A DNA stretch of 57,305 nucleotides from Gammaproteobacteria bacterium (GTDB lineage: Bacteria > Pseudomonadota > Gammaproteobacteria > Steroidobacterales > Woeseiaceae): positions 1 through 57,305 of the forward strand of contig JABIQN010000019.1 in assembly GCA_018699395.1 (NCBI GenBank), read 5' to 3'. This document shows, in pieces, positions 46,800 to 57,148 of this stretch (its first letter is position 1; each line of letters opens with the position of its first letter). A program made the translations under genes and the position numbers. The notes beneath the pieces were generated by a model that saw only the letters and a program-made list of their open reading frames with translations, was not told the origin of the DNA and searched no databases.

Positions 46800-49700
46800 G
46801 AGCGGACTCCATCACGGCATCATCTATTGAAACACCATCTTGCTTTGCCTTTTTAATGGCGGTGAGCACTCGCTTATAATCCTTTGGCATCACTTTGATA
46901 AACTTTGACTGGTAAGTCGTCCAATTATCCAGGATTTTACGTGCGACGGTACTTTGAGTGTATTGCACATGTTTTGTCAGTAATGTTTTTACGGTTTCCA
47001 GATCTTCATCTTCTTCAAGAGGGCCAAGATCAACCATGCCCTGATTGCATAGTCCGGCAAAATTCGCAGCTTCGTCTAGCACATAAGCAATGCCACCCGA
47101 CATACCCGCAGCAAAATTACGACCTGTGTCGCCAATAACAACTACACGTCCGCCAGTCATATATTCACATGCGTGATCACCCACGCCTTCAACTACGGTA
47201 TTGACGCCACTATTACGAACACAAAAACGCTCACCAGCAATACCTCGAAAATAAGCCTCACCTAAGGTTGCCCCGTATAGCAGGACGTTACCTACCAGAA
47301 TATTTTCTTCAGCCAAAAAGGTAGAGTGCCGCGGCGGATAGACAATAATCTTACCCCCAGATAGACCCTTGCCAAGATAATCGTTGGCATCACCCTCCAG
47401 TGTGAGAGTTACCCCTTTGGGTATGAAGGCACCAAAGCTCATACCTGCGGAACCATTGAAATGAATGTTAATGGTATCTTCAGGTAAGCCTTCTCCACCA
47501 TAACGCTTGGTAATGTTATAGCCGAGTATGGTGCCTACCGTACGGTTGGTATTGAATATAGGCAGGGTAATGTCTACCGGCTTCTTGCTTTCGAGCGCGC
47601 CCTTGCATAGTGGAACTATAGTCGTAAAGTCTAAAGATTCTTCGAGGCCGTGATCCTGCTTGTTAACACAATAAACTTCATCGCCTGGACGCGCTTTGGG
47701 TTTATATAGGATATTCGTAAAATCAAGACCTGCAGCTTTCCAGTGATCGATTGCTTTTCTCGTTTGCAGAGAATCCACCTGACCAATCATTTCATTTACC
47801 GTACGAAATCCCAGTGCCGCCATGTACTCGCGCACTTCTTCAGCAATATATTGAAAGAAATTCTCAACGAACTCAGGACTGCCGGTAAACTTCTTTCTAA
47901 GCTCGGGGTTTTGAGTTGCGACACCCACCGGACAGGTATTCAAGTGACAAACACGCATCATGATGCAGCCCATTACAACCAGAGGTGCTGTTGAGAAACC
48001 AAATTCTTCTGCACCCAGTAAAGCCGCAATGATGACATCGCGTCCAGTTTTCAGCTGGCCGTCAGCTTGTACAACGATTCGATCACGCAAACCATTCTGA
48101 ACAAGTACCTGCTGCGTTTCCGCCAGACCTAACTCCCATGGCAAACCCGCGTGCTTTAGCGAACTTATTGGCGAGGCGCCAGTGCCGCCATCATAACCAG
48201 AGATAAGGACAACATCAGAATGCGCTTTGGCTACGCCGGCTGCGACAGTACCAACCCCAACTTCCGCAACAAGTTTCACATGTACACGTGCCTGTGGATT
48301 TGCATTCTTCAAATCGTGGATCAGTTGTGCGATGTCCTCAATAGAATAAATATCATGATGCGGTGGGGGCGAAATTAAACCGACACCTGGCGTGGAATGA
48401 CGAACCTTTGCAATCCAAGGATAAACCTTGGATCCAGGCAGTTGTCCGCCCTCACCGGGTTTCGCACCCTGGGCCATTTTTATTTGCAGGTCATCAGCAT
48501 TGGCAAGATACTCGCTGGTCACTCCAAAACGGCCAGAGGCAACTTGTTTGATTGCGCTTCTTCTCAAATCACCATTTTCATCCGGCGTATATCGATTGGG
48601 ATCTTCGCCGCCTTCACCAGTATTCGACTTTCCACCAAGACGATTCATAGCAATCGCCAATGTTTCATGAGCTTCCTGACTAATTGAACCGTATGACATG
48701 GCGCCGGTTGAAAAACGTGCAAGTATCCCTTCAATCGGTTCAACTTCCTCCAGGGGAATAGGCTGATTGGTGCCTTCGAATTCAAATAAGCCGCGTAAAG
48801 TCGCGAGGTGTTCATTTTGCTCATCAACCAGAGAAGTATATTCCTTGAAGATCTCATACTGCCCGGAGCGGGTTGCGTGTTGTAACTTGAATACGGTATC
48901 TGGATTAAACAGGTGATACTCGCCATCGCGCCGCCATTGATATTCCCCGCCCCAGTCCAGATCGGGTCGTTTTACCGGGCGCTTGGGAAAAGCATTATGA
49001 TGGCGCAGGCTCGCCTCATTGGCGATTTCCTCAAGACCTATTCCACCGATGCGAGAGGCTGTCGAGGTAAAATACTTATCGACGAACTCTTTATTCAATC
49101 CAATAGCTTCAAAAATTTGCGCACCACGATAAGACTGAACAGCGGAGATGCCCATCTTGGCCATGGTTTTTGTCAGACCTTTGTCTGCGGCCTTGATAAA
49201 GTTCTGTATTGCCTCTTCATGCGGCATATTTGGAATATTACCTTTGCCAATCAAACTGCCGAGTGATTCAAATGCTAGGTAGGGATTTATACAACCGGCG
49301 CCATAGCCAATTAAAGTAGCAAAGTGATGTATTTCACGCGGTTCACCTGATTCCAGCACGATCCCAACTTTCGCTCTCGAACCATTTCGTATCAAATGAT
49401 GGTGAACACCGGCACAGGCCAGCAATATCGGGATTGGAGCATGATCTTTATCAATCTCTCGATCTGAAAGTAAGAGGTATGTATATCCTTCGGCGATTGC
49501 CTCATCTGCCTGGACATAAACCTGCTCTAGCGCGTTATCAAGTCCAGTAGCATCATCGGCGACCGCATAAACAACTGAGATAGTTTTTGTTTTAAAGCCT
49601 GGCAGATCAACATCGCGTATTCGCGCCAGTTCTTCATTGCTGATCACGGGCGAACTTAACTTAAGCTGGCGACAATATTCTGGTCCTGGCTTCAAGAGGT

Positions 49701-51357
49701 TCTGCTCTGGTCCAATTGTCGAGCTCACCTGAGTTACCAGTTCTTCGCGAATACCGTCCAGAGGCGGATTGGTAACCTGTGCAAAAAGTTGTTTGAAATA
49801 ATCATAAAGAAGACGAGACCGGTTTGACAACACCGCGAGTGCCGTATCGGTACCCATAGAACCTGTTGGTTCCAGAGAATTTGTGGCCATCGGCGCCATT
49901 AATATTTTTAAGTCTTCGTGGGTATATCCAAACACTTGTTGTCTTTGTAATAAAGTATCTGGATCGTTGCCATGAATTTGCTTGGGCTGCGGCAAATTTT
50001 CTATGGGCATCATATGTGCCTTAAGCCAATCGCCATAAGGCTGTTCTTTTGCAAACGCTTCCTTGAGTTCTACATCACCAATGATACGACCTTGCTTTGT
50101 ATCAACCATGAAAATCCTGCCTGGGTGCAAACGCCCTTTTTGCTTAACGTTTTCAGGTGGGATTTCCAGCACGCCTACTTCGGAGGCCATAATGACACGG
50201 TCATCATTGGTAACGTAATAACGTGAAGGACGCAGACCATTACGATCCAGCACTGCACCGATTACCTCACCATCCGTAAAGGCAACAGAGGCAGGTCCGT
50301 CCCAGGGCTCCATGAGACAGGCATGGTACTCATAAAATGCACGACGTTCTGCGTCCATGGACTCGTTTCCCGACCAGGCTTCGGGAATCATCATTAACAT
50401 TGCATGTGGCAATGGCCGCCCTGCCATATGCAGAAACTCCATTACATTATCAAATGTCGCAGAATCGCTGCCACCTTCAATAACGATGGGAAATAGTTTC
50501 TTTAAATCATCTCCAAATAAATCAGATTCACATAAGGCCTCACGTGCACGCATCCAGTTAGCGTTACCTCGCGCTGTATTGATCTCCCCATTGTGTGCTA
50601 CATATCTGAAAGGGTGGGCGAGTCGCCAGGCAGGAAAGGTATTAGTGGAAAAGCGTTGATGAACCAGTGCAAGGGCAGACTCAACATCGGGATCAGTAAT
50701 ATCCGGAAACATAGGTTCGATCTGAGTGCCGGTAAGCATGCCCTTATAAACAAAAGTGCGATAGGACAATGACGGAACATAAAACAGTTCCTGTTCAGAC
50801 AAATCAGAATTCCAGATTGTATTTTCTGCTCTTTTGCGTATTACATAGAGCTTACGTTCGAAAGCCGATGAGTCTTTTATTTGCTCCCCACGCCCAATAA
50901 AAACCTGTTTGAAATCTGGTTCACCCGCCACGGCGCTGGGACCAAGCATTGAATCGTCAGTTGGTAGATCACGCCAACCGAGGAGAACCTGACCCTCTTC
51001 TTCAACTATGCTGGAAATAATCTGCTGACAACGATCAGCTTGTTTAGCATCTGTTGGCAGAAAAACCAGTCCTGCACCATATTGATCTTCTTCAGGAAGT
51101 TCAATACCAATTGTTTTACATTCTCGAACGAAAAATTTATGCGGTTTTTGTATGAGAATACCCACACCATCACCCGTATTTTCTTCGCAGCCACAGGCAC
51201 CCCGATGAAGAAGGTTTCTAAGTATCGTTAATGCATCAACTACTGTTTGGTGGGACTTGCGACCTTTTATATCAACTACGAAACCAACGCCACAGGCGTC
51301 ATGTTCGTTGGCTGGATCATAGAGACCCTCTTTTTCATGGCCGACAAATTTTTTCAT
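46792..51357 (-). CDS. gltB: Glutamate synthase large subunit
   Basis: A protein of 1521 residues, full length. After a propeptide of about 21 residues the mature enzyme starts at Cys22 (DACGVGF), the nucleophile of the class-II glutamine amidotransferase domain (to about 430). The central domain follows, then the FMN-binding synthase domain with GEGGEDP and [13 protein letters not shown], the [3Fe-4S] site [15 protein letters not shown], and the right-handed beta-helix GXGXG domain at the C-terminus. It moves the amide of Gln to 2-oxoglutarate. The ATG is at 51357. Upstream is a 546-base intergenic region. Confidence 0.97.
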   Translation of the reverse strand: MKKFVGHEKEGLYDPANEHDACGVGFVVDIKGRKSHQTVVDALTILRNLLHRGACGCEENTGDGVGILIQKPHKFFVRECKTIGIELPEEDQYGAGLVFLPTDAKQADRCQQIISSIVEEEGQVLLGWRDLPTDDSMLGPSAVAGEPDFKQVFIGRGEQIKDSSAFERKLYVIRKRAENTIWNSDLSEQELFYVPSLSYRTFVYKGMLTGTQIEPMFPDITDPDVESALALVHQRFSTNTFPAWRLAHPFRYVAHNGEINTARGNANWMRAREALCESDLFGDDLKKLFPIVIEGGSDSATFDNVMEFLHMAGRPLPHAMLMMIPEAWSGNESMDAERRAFYEYHACLMEPWDGPASVAFTDGEVIGAVLDRNGLRPSRYYVTNDDRVIMASEVGVLEIPPENVKQKGRLHPGRIFMVDTKQGRIIGDVELKEAFAKEQPYGDWLKAHMMPIENLPQPKQIHGNDPDTLLQRQQVFGYTHEDLKILMAPMATNSLEPTGSMGTDTALAVLSNRSRLLYDYFKQLFAQVTNPPLDGIREELVTQVSSTIGPEQNLLKPGPEYCRQLKLSSPVISNEELARIRDVDLPGFKTKTISVVYAVADDATGLDNALEQVYVQADEAIAEGYTYLLLSDREIDKDHAPIPILLACAGVHHHLIRNGSRAKVGIVLESGEPREIHHFATLIGYGAGCINPYLAFESLGSLIGKGNIPNMPHEEAIQNFIKAADKGLTKTMAKMGISAVQSYRGAQIFEAIGLNKEFVDKYFTSTASRIGGIGLEEIANEASLRHHNAFPKRPVKRPDLDWGGEYQWRRDGEYHLFNPDTVFKLQHATRSGQYEIFKEYTSLVDEQNEHLATLRGLFEFEGTNQPIPLEEVEPIEGILARFSTGAMSYGSISQEAHETLAIAMNRLGGKSNTGEGGEDPNRYTPDENGDLRRSAIKQVASGRFGVTSEYLANADDLQIKMAQGAKPGEGGQLPGSKVYPWIAKVRHSTPGVGLISPPPHHDIYSIEDIAQLIHDLKNANPQARVHVKLVAEVGVGTVAAGVAKAHSDVVLISGYDGGTGASPISSLKHAGLPWELGLAETQQVLVQNGLRDRIVVQADGQLKTGRDVIIAALLGAEEFGFSTAPLVVMGCIMMRVCHLNTCPVGVATQNPELRKKFTGSPEFVENFFQYIAEEVREYMAALGFRTVNEMIGQVDSLQTRKAIDHWKAAGLDFTNILYKPKARPGDEVYCVNKQDHGLEESLDFTTIVPLCKGALESKKPVDITLPIFNTNRTVGTILGYNITKRYGGEGLPEDTINIHFNGSAGMSFGAFIPKGVTLTLEGDANDYLGKGLSGGKIIVYPPRHSTFLAEENILVGNVLLYGATLGEAYFRGIAGERFCVRNSGVNTVVEGVGDHACEYMTGGRVVVIGDTGRNFAAGMSGGIAYVLDEAANFAGLCNQGMVDLGPLEEDEDLETVKTLLTKHVQYTQSTVARKILDNWTTYQSKFIKVMPKDYKRVLTAIKKAKQDGVSIDDAVMESAHG

Positions 51358-51903
51358 GCAAAATACACCAAGTTGATAGTGGTTTACTTCAATAGAGAAT
51401 CGAATGAACTGGACTGCTGATAGTTAGCGCCCAGTGGAGCACAAATTCACAGCCCCTCAGCGCGAAAACGTGCTTTTTCTAAAAGAAAAAAGGAGCGGGA
51501 TTATAATAAAGCCACTTAAGGATGTCACGAAAAGAGATACATCGAGAAACAACCAGCTCAGCGTTTAAACGTTGTTTACTGTTTTTTATAGACAATTAAC
51601 GACATTTAAAGAATTTTAGTTTCTTTATTATTCTCAATTTATAGGCTTTTCAGAAGTTCTTGAGCTTGATTGGCGGGTACTTAAGTCTAACAATTTCCGC
51701 CTAAAATTATAAGAATGCAATCTTAGGATTTGTATTCTCATGGTCTATCTCATTGTCTGGTAACCCGCCCCAGAAGATTAGGTAAAATAGCACTCAACGG
51801 CTATCTCCCTGCCGGCCCCTTTTGAGCCGCTAAAAACGATGCCATACCCTGTTAAGTCGAGTATTGTATAGTTTTCCCGTGATCTATATTTGGAATGATT
51901 TAA
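51358..51903. other. Long intergenic region between gltB and the sugar locus
   Basis: These 546 bases hold no supported gene. The half next to gltB is AT-rich and should hold the gltBD promoter; the half next to the PfkB gene should hold that gene's promoter. A repeat CGGCT (51800 region) with AGCCG about 20 bases later could form a hairpin, and CCTAA...TTAGG near 51700-51730 is another weak inverted repeat. It divides core genes from a catabolic locus and may be an insertion boundary. Confidence 0.5.
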
Positions 51904-52833
51904 ATGATTCTTTGTTGTGGTGAAGCCTTGATTGACCTGTTGCCCTTAGAGGGGTCGAATGGGAAAACTACGTATTTTCCCTGTAACGGAGGGTCCATTT
52001 ACAATACGTGCATAGCCTTAGCGCGGCTGGGGGATAGCGTTGGTTTTTTGGGGGGTATTTCGACCGATTTTTTTGGCCAGTCCATTCAAAAAGGACTTCA
52101 AGAATGTTCCGTAAGCAGCCTCTATTCTATTTTTTCAGATAGGCCCTCTACGGTTGCGTTTGTTAAACTTGATGGGCCAGATCCAGAATACATTTTTCTA
52201 GATGAAAACTCTGCAGGCAGGATGATACAAAACAACAATATTCCTGAATTGCAAGATGACATTAGCGCTTTACATTTCGGTTCAATTTCGCTGATCCATG
52301 AACCCGCCGCATCCACCTATGAAAATCTTGCCAAACAAGAAAGCCCATACAGAATTATTTCACTAGACCCAAATATTCGTCCCAGCCAAATCACTGATGC
52401 AGCGCTTCATCTTGAACGTCTTGAACGGATGATTGATCATTCCGATATTATAAAAGTCAGTCTTGAAGATTTAGACTGGATGGCACCGAACTTGTCACCC
52501 GAAGTCTTAGCGCTGTCTTGGCTTGAGCGTGATGTGAAGCTTGTTGTTGTCACAAGAGGCCAACACGGGGTCAGCGCGTTTAGTACTCATGGTCAGATAG
52601 ATATACCTGCAAAAAGTGTCAAGGTTGCCGATACCATTGGTGCGGGTGACACTTTCATGGCGGGATTACTGCATTCGCTAGCCAGTAAAAACAAGCTGTC
52701 GCGCGCTCAAATCAGCCACATCGACATTGATGATATTAAAGAAGCCCTGAATTTGGCATCAACGGCGGCCTCCATAACTGTTTCACGCCAAGGGGCTAAT
52801 CCGCCTTGGCAGCATGAGATGCCCCAAGATTAA
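51904..52833 (+). CDS. PfkB-family sugar kinase (fructokinase-like)
   Basis: A protein of 309 residues of the ribokinase family. The N-terminal CCGEALIDLLP and NGGSIYNTCIALARLG bind sugar, and the C-terminal DTIGAGDTFMAGLLHSL is PfkB signature 2 with the catalytic Asp in GAGD. The overall pattern is closest to bacterial fructokinases. It is the only plus-strand gene of the locus and converges on the ABC-transporter operon with 96 bases between, so it probably phosphorylates the sugar, or its isomer, that the operon imports. Confidence 0.86.
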   Translation: MILCCGEALIDLLPLEGSNGKTTYFPCNGGSIYNTCIALARLGDSVGFLGGISTDFFGQSIQKGLQECSVSSLYSIFSDRPSTVAFVKLDGPDPEYIFLDENSAGRMIQNNNIPELQDDISALHFGSISLIHEPAASTYENLAKQESPYRIISLDPNIRPSQITDAALHLERLERMIDHSDIIKVSLEDLDWMAPNLSPEVLALSWLERDVKLVVVTRGQHGVSAFSTHGQIDIPAKSVKVADTIGAGDTFMAGLLHSLASKNKLSRAQISHIDIDDIKEALNLASTAASITVSRQGANPPWQHEMPQD

Positions 52834-52929
52834 TCTGTGCGCAGCATTCAATATTGAGGCTTTTAATGCCAGATGGTTTAACGCTTCCTTGACCGCATGC
52901 AAACACTGAACCAAATATTACCCGTTTTT

Positions 52930-53574
52930 CTATCGATCACCATTCAAAAAAAGGATATCCGCGCTAATAGAATGGTCGACAACATAACGTGCATTCGGCA
53001 GATCATTTAATTCTGCACGTTGGCGAGCCTCTGTATCCGACAACCCGTGATCTAACCAACGTTTCATCAACCGCCGTTCCAGTGTTGGCATATCGGCTTC
53101 AATAAAAATTGTTAAATCAAAATAACACTGCATATCACGCCAAGGCGTTTTATCCAAAAGCAGATAATTACCTTCAGTCAAAATGATTTTATGTTGGGCA
53201 GCAATACAAATCGCACCAGCTCGCGCTAAATCCAGCTTTCTGTCAAACGATGGTGAAAAAGTCTCGCCCACATTCGCGCGAATGCGTTCGAGAACTTTCA
53301 TATAACCGACACAGTCAAAAGTTTCTGGTGCCCCTTTTTTTGATCGCAGGTCACACGCGTCGAGAATAACATTATCAAGGTGAAAGCCATCCATAGGCAC
53401 GAGCACTGCATCCCCATCAGAGATGCCATCCTGCAGGGCCTGTAAAAGCAATTCTGAAACAGTCGACTTCCCAGCCCCAGGCGCACCTGCGATGCCGACA
53501 ATGAATCGATCTCCTTGGTGAGCAGATGCCGCATCAAGGATTTTTTGGGCGAGTGCCAATATATTAAGCGACAT
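52930..53574 (-). CDS. P-loop nucleoside/sugar kinase (FrcK/uridine-kinase-like)
   Basis: A protein of 214 residues with the P-loop GIAGAPGAGKST at about 27-38, then MDGFHLDN near 72, a Lys-Gly-Ala-Pro-Glu-Thr-Phe segment and FIEADMPTLERRLMKRW with the lid Arg residues. This is the phosphoribulokinase/uridine kinase/CoaA-like family, and its best-known context match is FrcK of rhizobial fructose ABC loci, whose reaction is not settled. It is the last gene of the minus-strand sugar operon, 53 bases after the SIS gene. A second kinase beside PfkB suggests either two phosphorylation steps or a side substrate. Confidence 0.82.
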   Translation of the reverse strand: MSLNILALAQKILDAASAHQGDRFIVGIAGAPGAGKSTVSELLLQALQDGISDGDAVLVPMDGFHLDNVILDACDLRSKKGAPETFDCVGYMKVLERIRANVGETFSPSFDRKLDLARAGAICIAAQHKIILTEGNYLLLDKTPWRDMQCYFDLTIFIEADMPTLERRLMKRWLDHGLSDTEARQRAELNDLPNARYVVDHSISADILFLNGDR

Positions 53575-53627
53575 TTATTTTTTCAACATTGCAAATGAGG
53601 CGGACCGTATATCCACGCTAATTGAAA

Positions 53628-54182
53628 TTATTCCATATTTGTATGATTGGCGCGCATCGCATCGGCGCTAATATTTAACTTGTCCTTCAATTTCAAAACC
53701 ATGATTTCAAAGAGCACAAACAGAGCTCCTTCGTACAAGGATCCCATCGGCAATACAGATGTAACGCTGTCGCCTTGGTCATCTGCCATTGTTTGTGCAG
53801 GCAAATGTAGGACAAAATCGGCGTATATCGCGGCCTTTCCCTTTGGTTGGGCTGTTAATACTAAGATCTTTGCCCCCGCAGCCTTTGCAACACCGAGCAA
53901 GGCACATGCCGTCGATATTTCGCCGGGGCCAACTGTGACAATAAACAAATCCCCGTCGCCGACAGGAGGCGTTGTCATGTCACCTTCGACCGCAACATTA
54001 AGACCCATATGGTACAAGCGCATCGCAAATCCCATGATTTGAAGCCGTTCACGACCGCCGCCAAAAACAACAATTTTTTCGGCATCCACTACCATCTGCA
54101 ATGCTTTATCAACGTCACTATCATTCAGCGCGTCAAAGACATTACCTAACTCTTGTAATGCGCCTTTGTATAAACTTGCCAC
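53628..54182 (-). CDS. SIS-domain sugar isomerase, 6-phospho-3-hexuloisomerase (HxlB)-like
   Basis: A protein of 184 residues, the length of 6-phospho-3-hexuloisomerase. It shares FAMRLYHMGLNVAVEGD, TTPPVGDGDLFIV, PMGSLYEGALFVLFEIMV with the probable catalytic Glu151, and a C-terminal RANHTNME like the RHANLE ending of HxlB. Two phosphate-loop motifs differ: GGGRER (41-46) and VGPGEIS (84-90) stand where HxlB has GAGRSG and SGSGET, so the substrate may differ. The start is GTG with AAGGA upstream, 11 bases after the epimerase gene. There is no hexulose-phosphate synthase (hxlA), so formaldehyde fixation is not indicated. Confidence 0.83.
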   Translation of the reverse strand: MASLYKGALQELGNVFDALNDSDVDKALQMVVDAEKIVVFGGGRERLQIMGFAMRLYHMGLNVAVEGDMTTPPVGDGDLFIVTVGPGEISTACALLGVAKAAGAKILVLTAQPKGKAAIYADFVLHLPAQTMADDQGDSVTSVLPMGSLYEGALFVLFEIMVLKLKDKLNISADAMRANHTNME

Positions 54183-54193
54183 TCTATTTTTCC

Positions 54194-55081
54194 TTATGCT
54201 CTAAATTTGCTGTCTCGATGTGTTTCATTTCCGGCTTTAATCTGTTCTTCCATATACGTCTTAGCATGCCGGGCAAGGTCTTCGCTGTCTTCCCAAAGGT
54301 TGCGCCAGATACCCAAGATGTTTGAAAGTTTGGGGGCCACAACCGCCGAAGAAAACGATTCAAAAGTAATTGGCCCTGCGTAACCAATTTCAGCTAATGC
54401 CCTAAATATTTCTTGGAAATCAATATTGCCACTTCCTAGATAGCCGCGGTGGGATTCGCCAATGTGGAAATATCCAAGATGATTTGCACACCCCCGAATT
54501 GCATTTCCAAGGCCGCTTTCTTCGATATTCATGTGGTACGAATCTAGATGGACATACACATTTTCAGATCCAATCTGTTTCACCATCTCAACTCCCTCTG
54601 CACCAGTATTGAGCAGGTTCGTTTCATAACGATTAACGACCTCAAGGGCTATGGCGATATTCTCTAGCTTTGCCTTCTCGGCAATGCGAAAAAGGACCTC
54701 AGCCGAATTTTGTACGCCGCGTTCCGTTTTGGGCTGCATGTACTTGGCAAATCCAGAATACAAAATACCGCACATATGCGTCGCACCAATTTCACCAGTC
54801 AGTCGGAGCGCATCATTAAGCATGGCCTCACCTCGGGCAACGACCTCTGGATCTTCGCTCGAAATATCGCAGTCTAAGGGCAACCCTAAAGAAACCGTTG
54901 CACCAATTCCATATTTTTCCAGCTGCATAAGCGTATGTTTTGTGTCGACCGATGCGGGGTCAAGGGCTGGTATTTCGATATAGTCAAAACCCAGTTCTGC
55001 CGATTTTGAAACTGCAGCTTCGCACTCTCCATGACTCCAACCACCAACCCATACAAGTGCATGCACACCCAATTTATTCAT
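54194..55081 (-). CDS. Ketose 3-epimerase (D-tagatose/D-psicose 3-epimerase family)
   Basis: A protein of 295 residues with the TIM-barrel xylose-isomerase-like fold. Metal ligands line up with D-psicose 3-epimerase: Glu147 (ALEVVNRYE), Asp180 (VHLDSYHMNIEE), His206 (GYFHIGE) and Glu241 (ITFESF), plus Arg212 in GESHRGYLGSG. Members swap the configuration at C3 of free ketohexoses, for example psicose to fructose. AAGGA precedes the ATG. It sits between the permease genes and the SIS isomerase gene in one operon, so the epimerised sugar is probably the imported one. The exact ketose cannot be read from sequence. Confidence 0.87.
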   Translation of the reverse strand: MNKLGVHALVWVGGWSHGECEAAVSKSAELGFDYIEIPALDPASVDTKHTLMQLEKYGIGATVSLGLPLDCDISSEDPEVVARGEAMLNDALRLTGEIGATHMCGILYSGFAKYMQPKTERGVQNSAEVLFRIAEKAKLENIAIALEVVNRYETNLLNTGAEGVEMVKQIGSENVYVHLDSYHMNIEESGLGNAIRGCANHLGYFHIGESHRGYLGSGNIDFQEIFRALAEIGYAGPITFESFSSAVVAPKLSNILGIWRNLWEDSEDLARHAKTYMEEQIKAGNETHRDSKFRA

Positions 55082-55158
55082 TTTTTTAATTCCTTAATTT
55101 GTACAAAAAATTTTGGCCCCATAGTGACGCATGATGTATTACTTTCGCCTCGTAATTT

Positions 55159-56148
55159 TCATTTTATTTTTATTGAATACCGCCACCAAGCCCATCGCAG
55201 AACCATTACAGCGATCAGAAAGATACCCCATAACGCCGTCGATAGGTGTTGGTTGGAGCCAAGAATATTTAATCCTGATGTCAGTACCTGAAGAATTATC
55301 AAAGCCAAAACAACCGGTACAACACGGCCAAACCCGCCAAAGGGGTTTACGGCTCCAAGGAAGCAAGCAAGCACTGTTATCAAAAGAAATGATTCGCCAT
55401 GTCCGACACGAACCGAATTAAATCGTGAAAGCATAATAATGCCCGCAACGGAACACATAAGACCCGAAAGGGTGTAGAGAATGATCAGATTCCGTTTGGT
55501 GGAAATACCAGAATATGCCGTTGCCATGATATTAGAGCCCAGCATGTATGTGCCGAAACCCTGACGGGTTCGAGACAAGATGATATGCCAGACGACCGCG
55601 CAAGCTATAAATACCAACAACGGTATTGGAACCCCCCCAATTTCTCCTTGGCCAATGTTTTGTACAAATTGAGGGAACCCGGTAATGTCTTTTCCATGGC
55701 TCATAAATTCGCCAATGCCACGCATAAGAATCATCATCGATAAGGAAACTAAAATAGGGTGGGCCTTAGTATAAGCAACGACAAACCCGATTATAAAGCC
55801 GCTCAAAGCACCGACAGAAAAAGCGAAGACACAGCCTAAGATAAACGCCTCTACCCCGGCTGCGGGTCCGCCGAACGCTTGAAGCGTCCACGCTAGGGCT
55901 AATCCTGACATGTTCGCAGTATATGTAATCGATAAATTTAGCCCTCCCGACAGGATTGGAATCAACATTGCCAACGTCAATAACCCCAATTCAGGAAGCT
56001 GGATGGCCATTGATGACAGGTTTGCTCCTGTTAGAAATTTAGGGGAGGCCAGACTAAACGCGATAACAATAACAATAAGGAATATCGATAAACCTGCGAC
56101 CTCACCTTCCATATAGCGTTTGATTTTTCTACGGTTCGTTTTTGTCAT
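55159..56148 (-). CDS. Sugar ABC transporter permease (RbsC/FrcC type), second copy in operon
   Basis: A protein of 329 residues with eight to ten transmembrane helices of the BPD_transp_2 (ribose/xylose) permease family. NIMATAYSGISTKRNLIILYTLSGLMCSVAGII is the cytoplasmic loop that docks with the ATPase, with the family's Gly-Ile pair. The start lies two bases after the other permease's stop. Two different permeases probably form a heterodimeric channel, as in several carbohydrate uptake 2 (CUT2) systems. The binding protein gene is not in the window and probably lies upstream of the ATPase gene. Confidence 0.9.
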   Translation of the reverse strand: MTKTNRRKIKRYMEGEVAGLSIFLIVIVIAFSLASPKFLTGANLSSMAIQLPELGLLTLAMLIPILSGGLNLSITYTANMSGLALAWTLQAFGGPAAGVEAFILGCVFAFSVGALSGFIIGFVVAYTKAHPILVSLSMMILMRGIGEFMSHGKDITGFPQFVQNIGQGEIGGVPIPLLVFIACAVVWHIILSRTRQGFGTYMLGSNIMATAYSGISTKRNLIILYTLSGLMCSVAGIIMLSRFNSVRVGHGESFLLITVLACFLGAVNPFGGFGRVVPVVLALIILQVLTSGLNILGSNQHLSTALWGIFLIAVMVLRWAWWRYSIKIK

Positions 56149-56149
56149 G

Positions 56150-57148
56150 TCACTGGCCCCTCTTCATGCGCAGATACGCCCGTAACTCAACAAACGAAAT
56201 GTTCGATAACGTGATTGCCAGTAAAATAATTACCCCAACGATTGCCTTAAAAGCGAAAGGGGTGACCCCAAGTAAATTTAAACCATTTTGAATGATCGCC
56301 ATCAACAAGACGCCCAGCACACAACCCATGACGGTGCCTCGTCCACCACCAAGTGTCGCCCCTCCAAGCACTACAGCCGCCAGAACGTCCAATTCTCGGC
56401 CAATCAAAGCATTGGGTACAATCTCTTGCATAAAGTGCGCCTGCATTAAGCCACCAATCCCAGCCATCATGCCCATCCAGCCATAAGCGATAAACTGAAC
56501 CGCAACAACATTAATGCCAATTCGGCGCGCACCTTCAGGGTTGTCGCCAAAAGCATAAATTTGGCGCCCGATTGATGTGTATGTGATTAAAAACCATGTT
56601 GCTGAAATCGCACCAAACATGATAACTGCTGGCAGGGTCAGTTCCGCCCAGGCGCCATTTGCCATCTCGTGCTCAAAAATGATAATCCGGTTCGCCCACC
56701 AGTCGGGAAGGTCATATAAATATACGCCCTTGGTGAGGAACATCAGTAATCCAAAAAATATGTTGAAGGTTGCAATGGTCACGACAATAGAAATAATCCG
56801 GAAATAATGGATTAAGCCGGCATTAATCGCGCCGAGTATTATGCCCAATGCACCCGCGACAATAATTCCAATAAACCAATTTCCACCGCCGAGATAGCTT
56901 AGAACGTAAAAAGCGACATACTGAATGACCGACGCGGCGACGGCGAAAGAGATATCAATTCCGCCCGAAATTAGGACCACAAGAAGCCCGACAGCAAAGA
57001 TAACATTGATGGATATCGCATTAAGCAGATCAAAGGCATTCACGAGTGTGAAATATTGCACGGACAGCATGGACAGCACTGCGGAAGTCGCAATAATAAT
57101 AATGAGAAGCCAGGCTTCGATCGGATGCGTTTTAAATATTTTTTCCAT
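56150..57148 (-). CDS. Sugar ABC transporter permease (RbsC/FrcC type), first copy in operon
   Basis: A protein of 332 residues. The reading frame is open upstream, but the ATG at 57148 has GGAGG nine bases before it and starts a normal permease N-terminus (MEKIFKTHPIEAWLL), so I chose it. Nine to ten transmembrane helices follow, with LLVVLISGGIDISFAV, the docking loop GDNPEGARRIGINV and LAAVVLGGATLGGGRGTVMG typical of CUT2 permeases. Its first 17 bases overlap the end of the ATPase gene, so the two are translationally coupled. Confidence 0.92.
   Translation of the reverse strand: MEKIFKTHPIEAWLLIIIIATSAVLSMLSVQYFTLVNAFDLLNAISINVIFAVGLLVVLISGGIDISFAVAASVIQYVAFYVLSYLGGGNWFIGIIVAGALGIILGAINAGLIHYFRIISIVVTIATFNIFFGLLMFLTKGVYLYDLPDWWANRIIIFEHEMANGAWAELTLPAVIMFGAISATWFLITYTSIGRQIYAFGDNPEGARRIGINVVAVQFIAYGWMGMMAGIGGLMQAHFMQEIVPNALIGRELDVLAAVVLGGATLGGGRGTVMGCVLGVLLMAIIQNGLNLLGVTPFAFKAIVGVIILLAITLSNISFVELRAYLRMKRGQ

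Noticed and set aside
53628-54182. A ribulose monophosphate (formaldehyde fixation) pathway suggested by the HxlB-like protein.
   Set aside because: No hexulose-6-phosphate synthase gene is present and the operon is built around a sugar importer.
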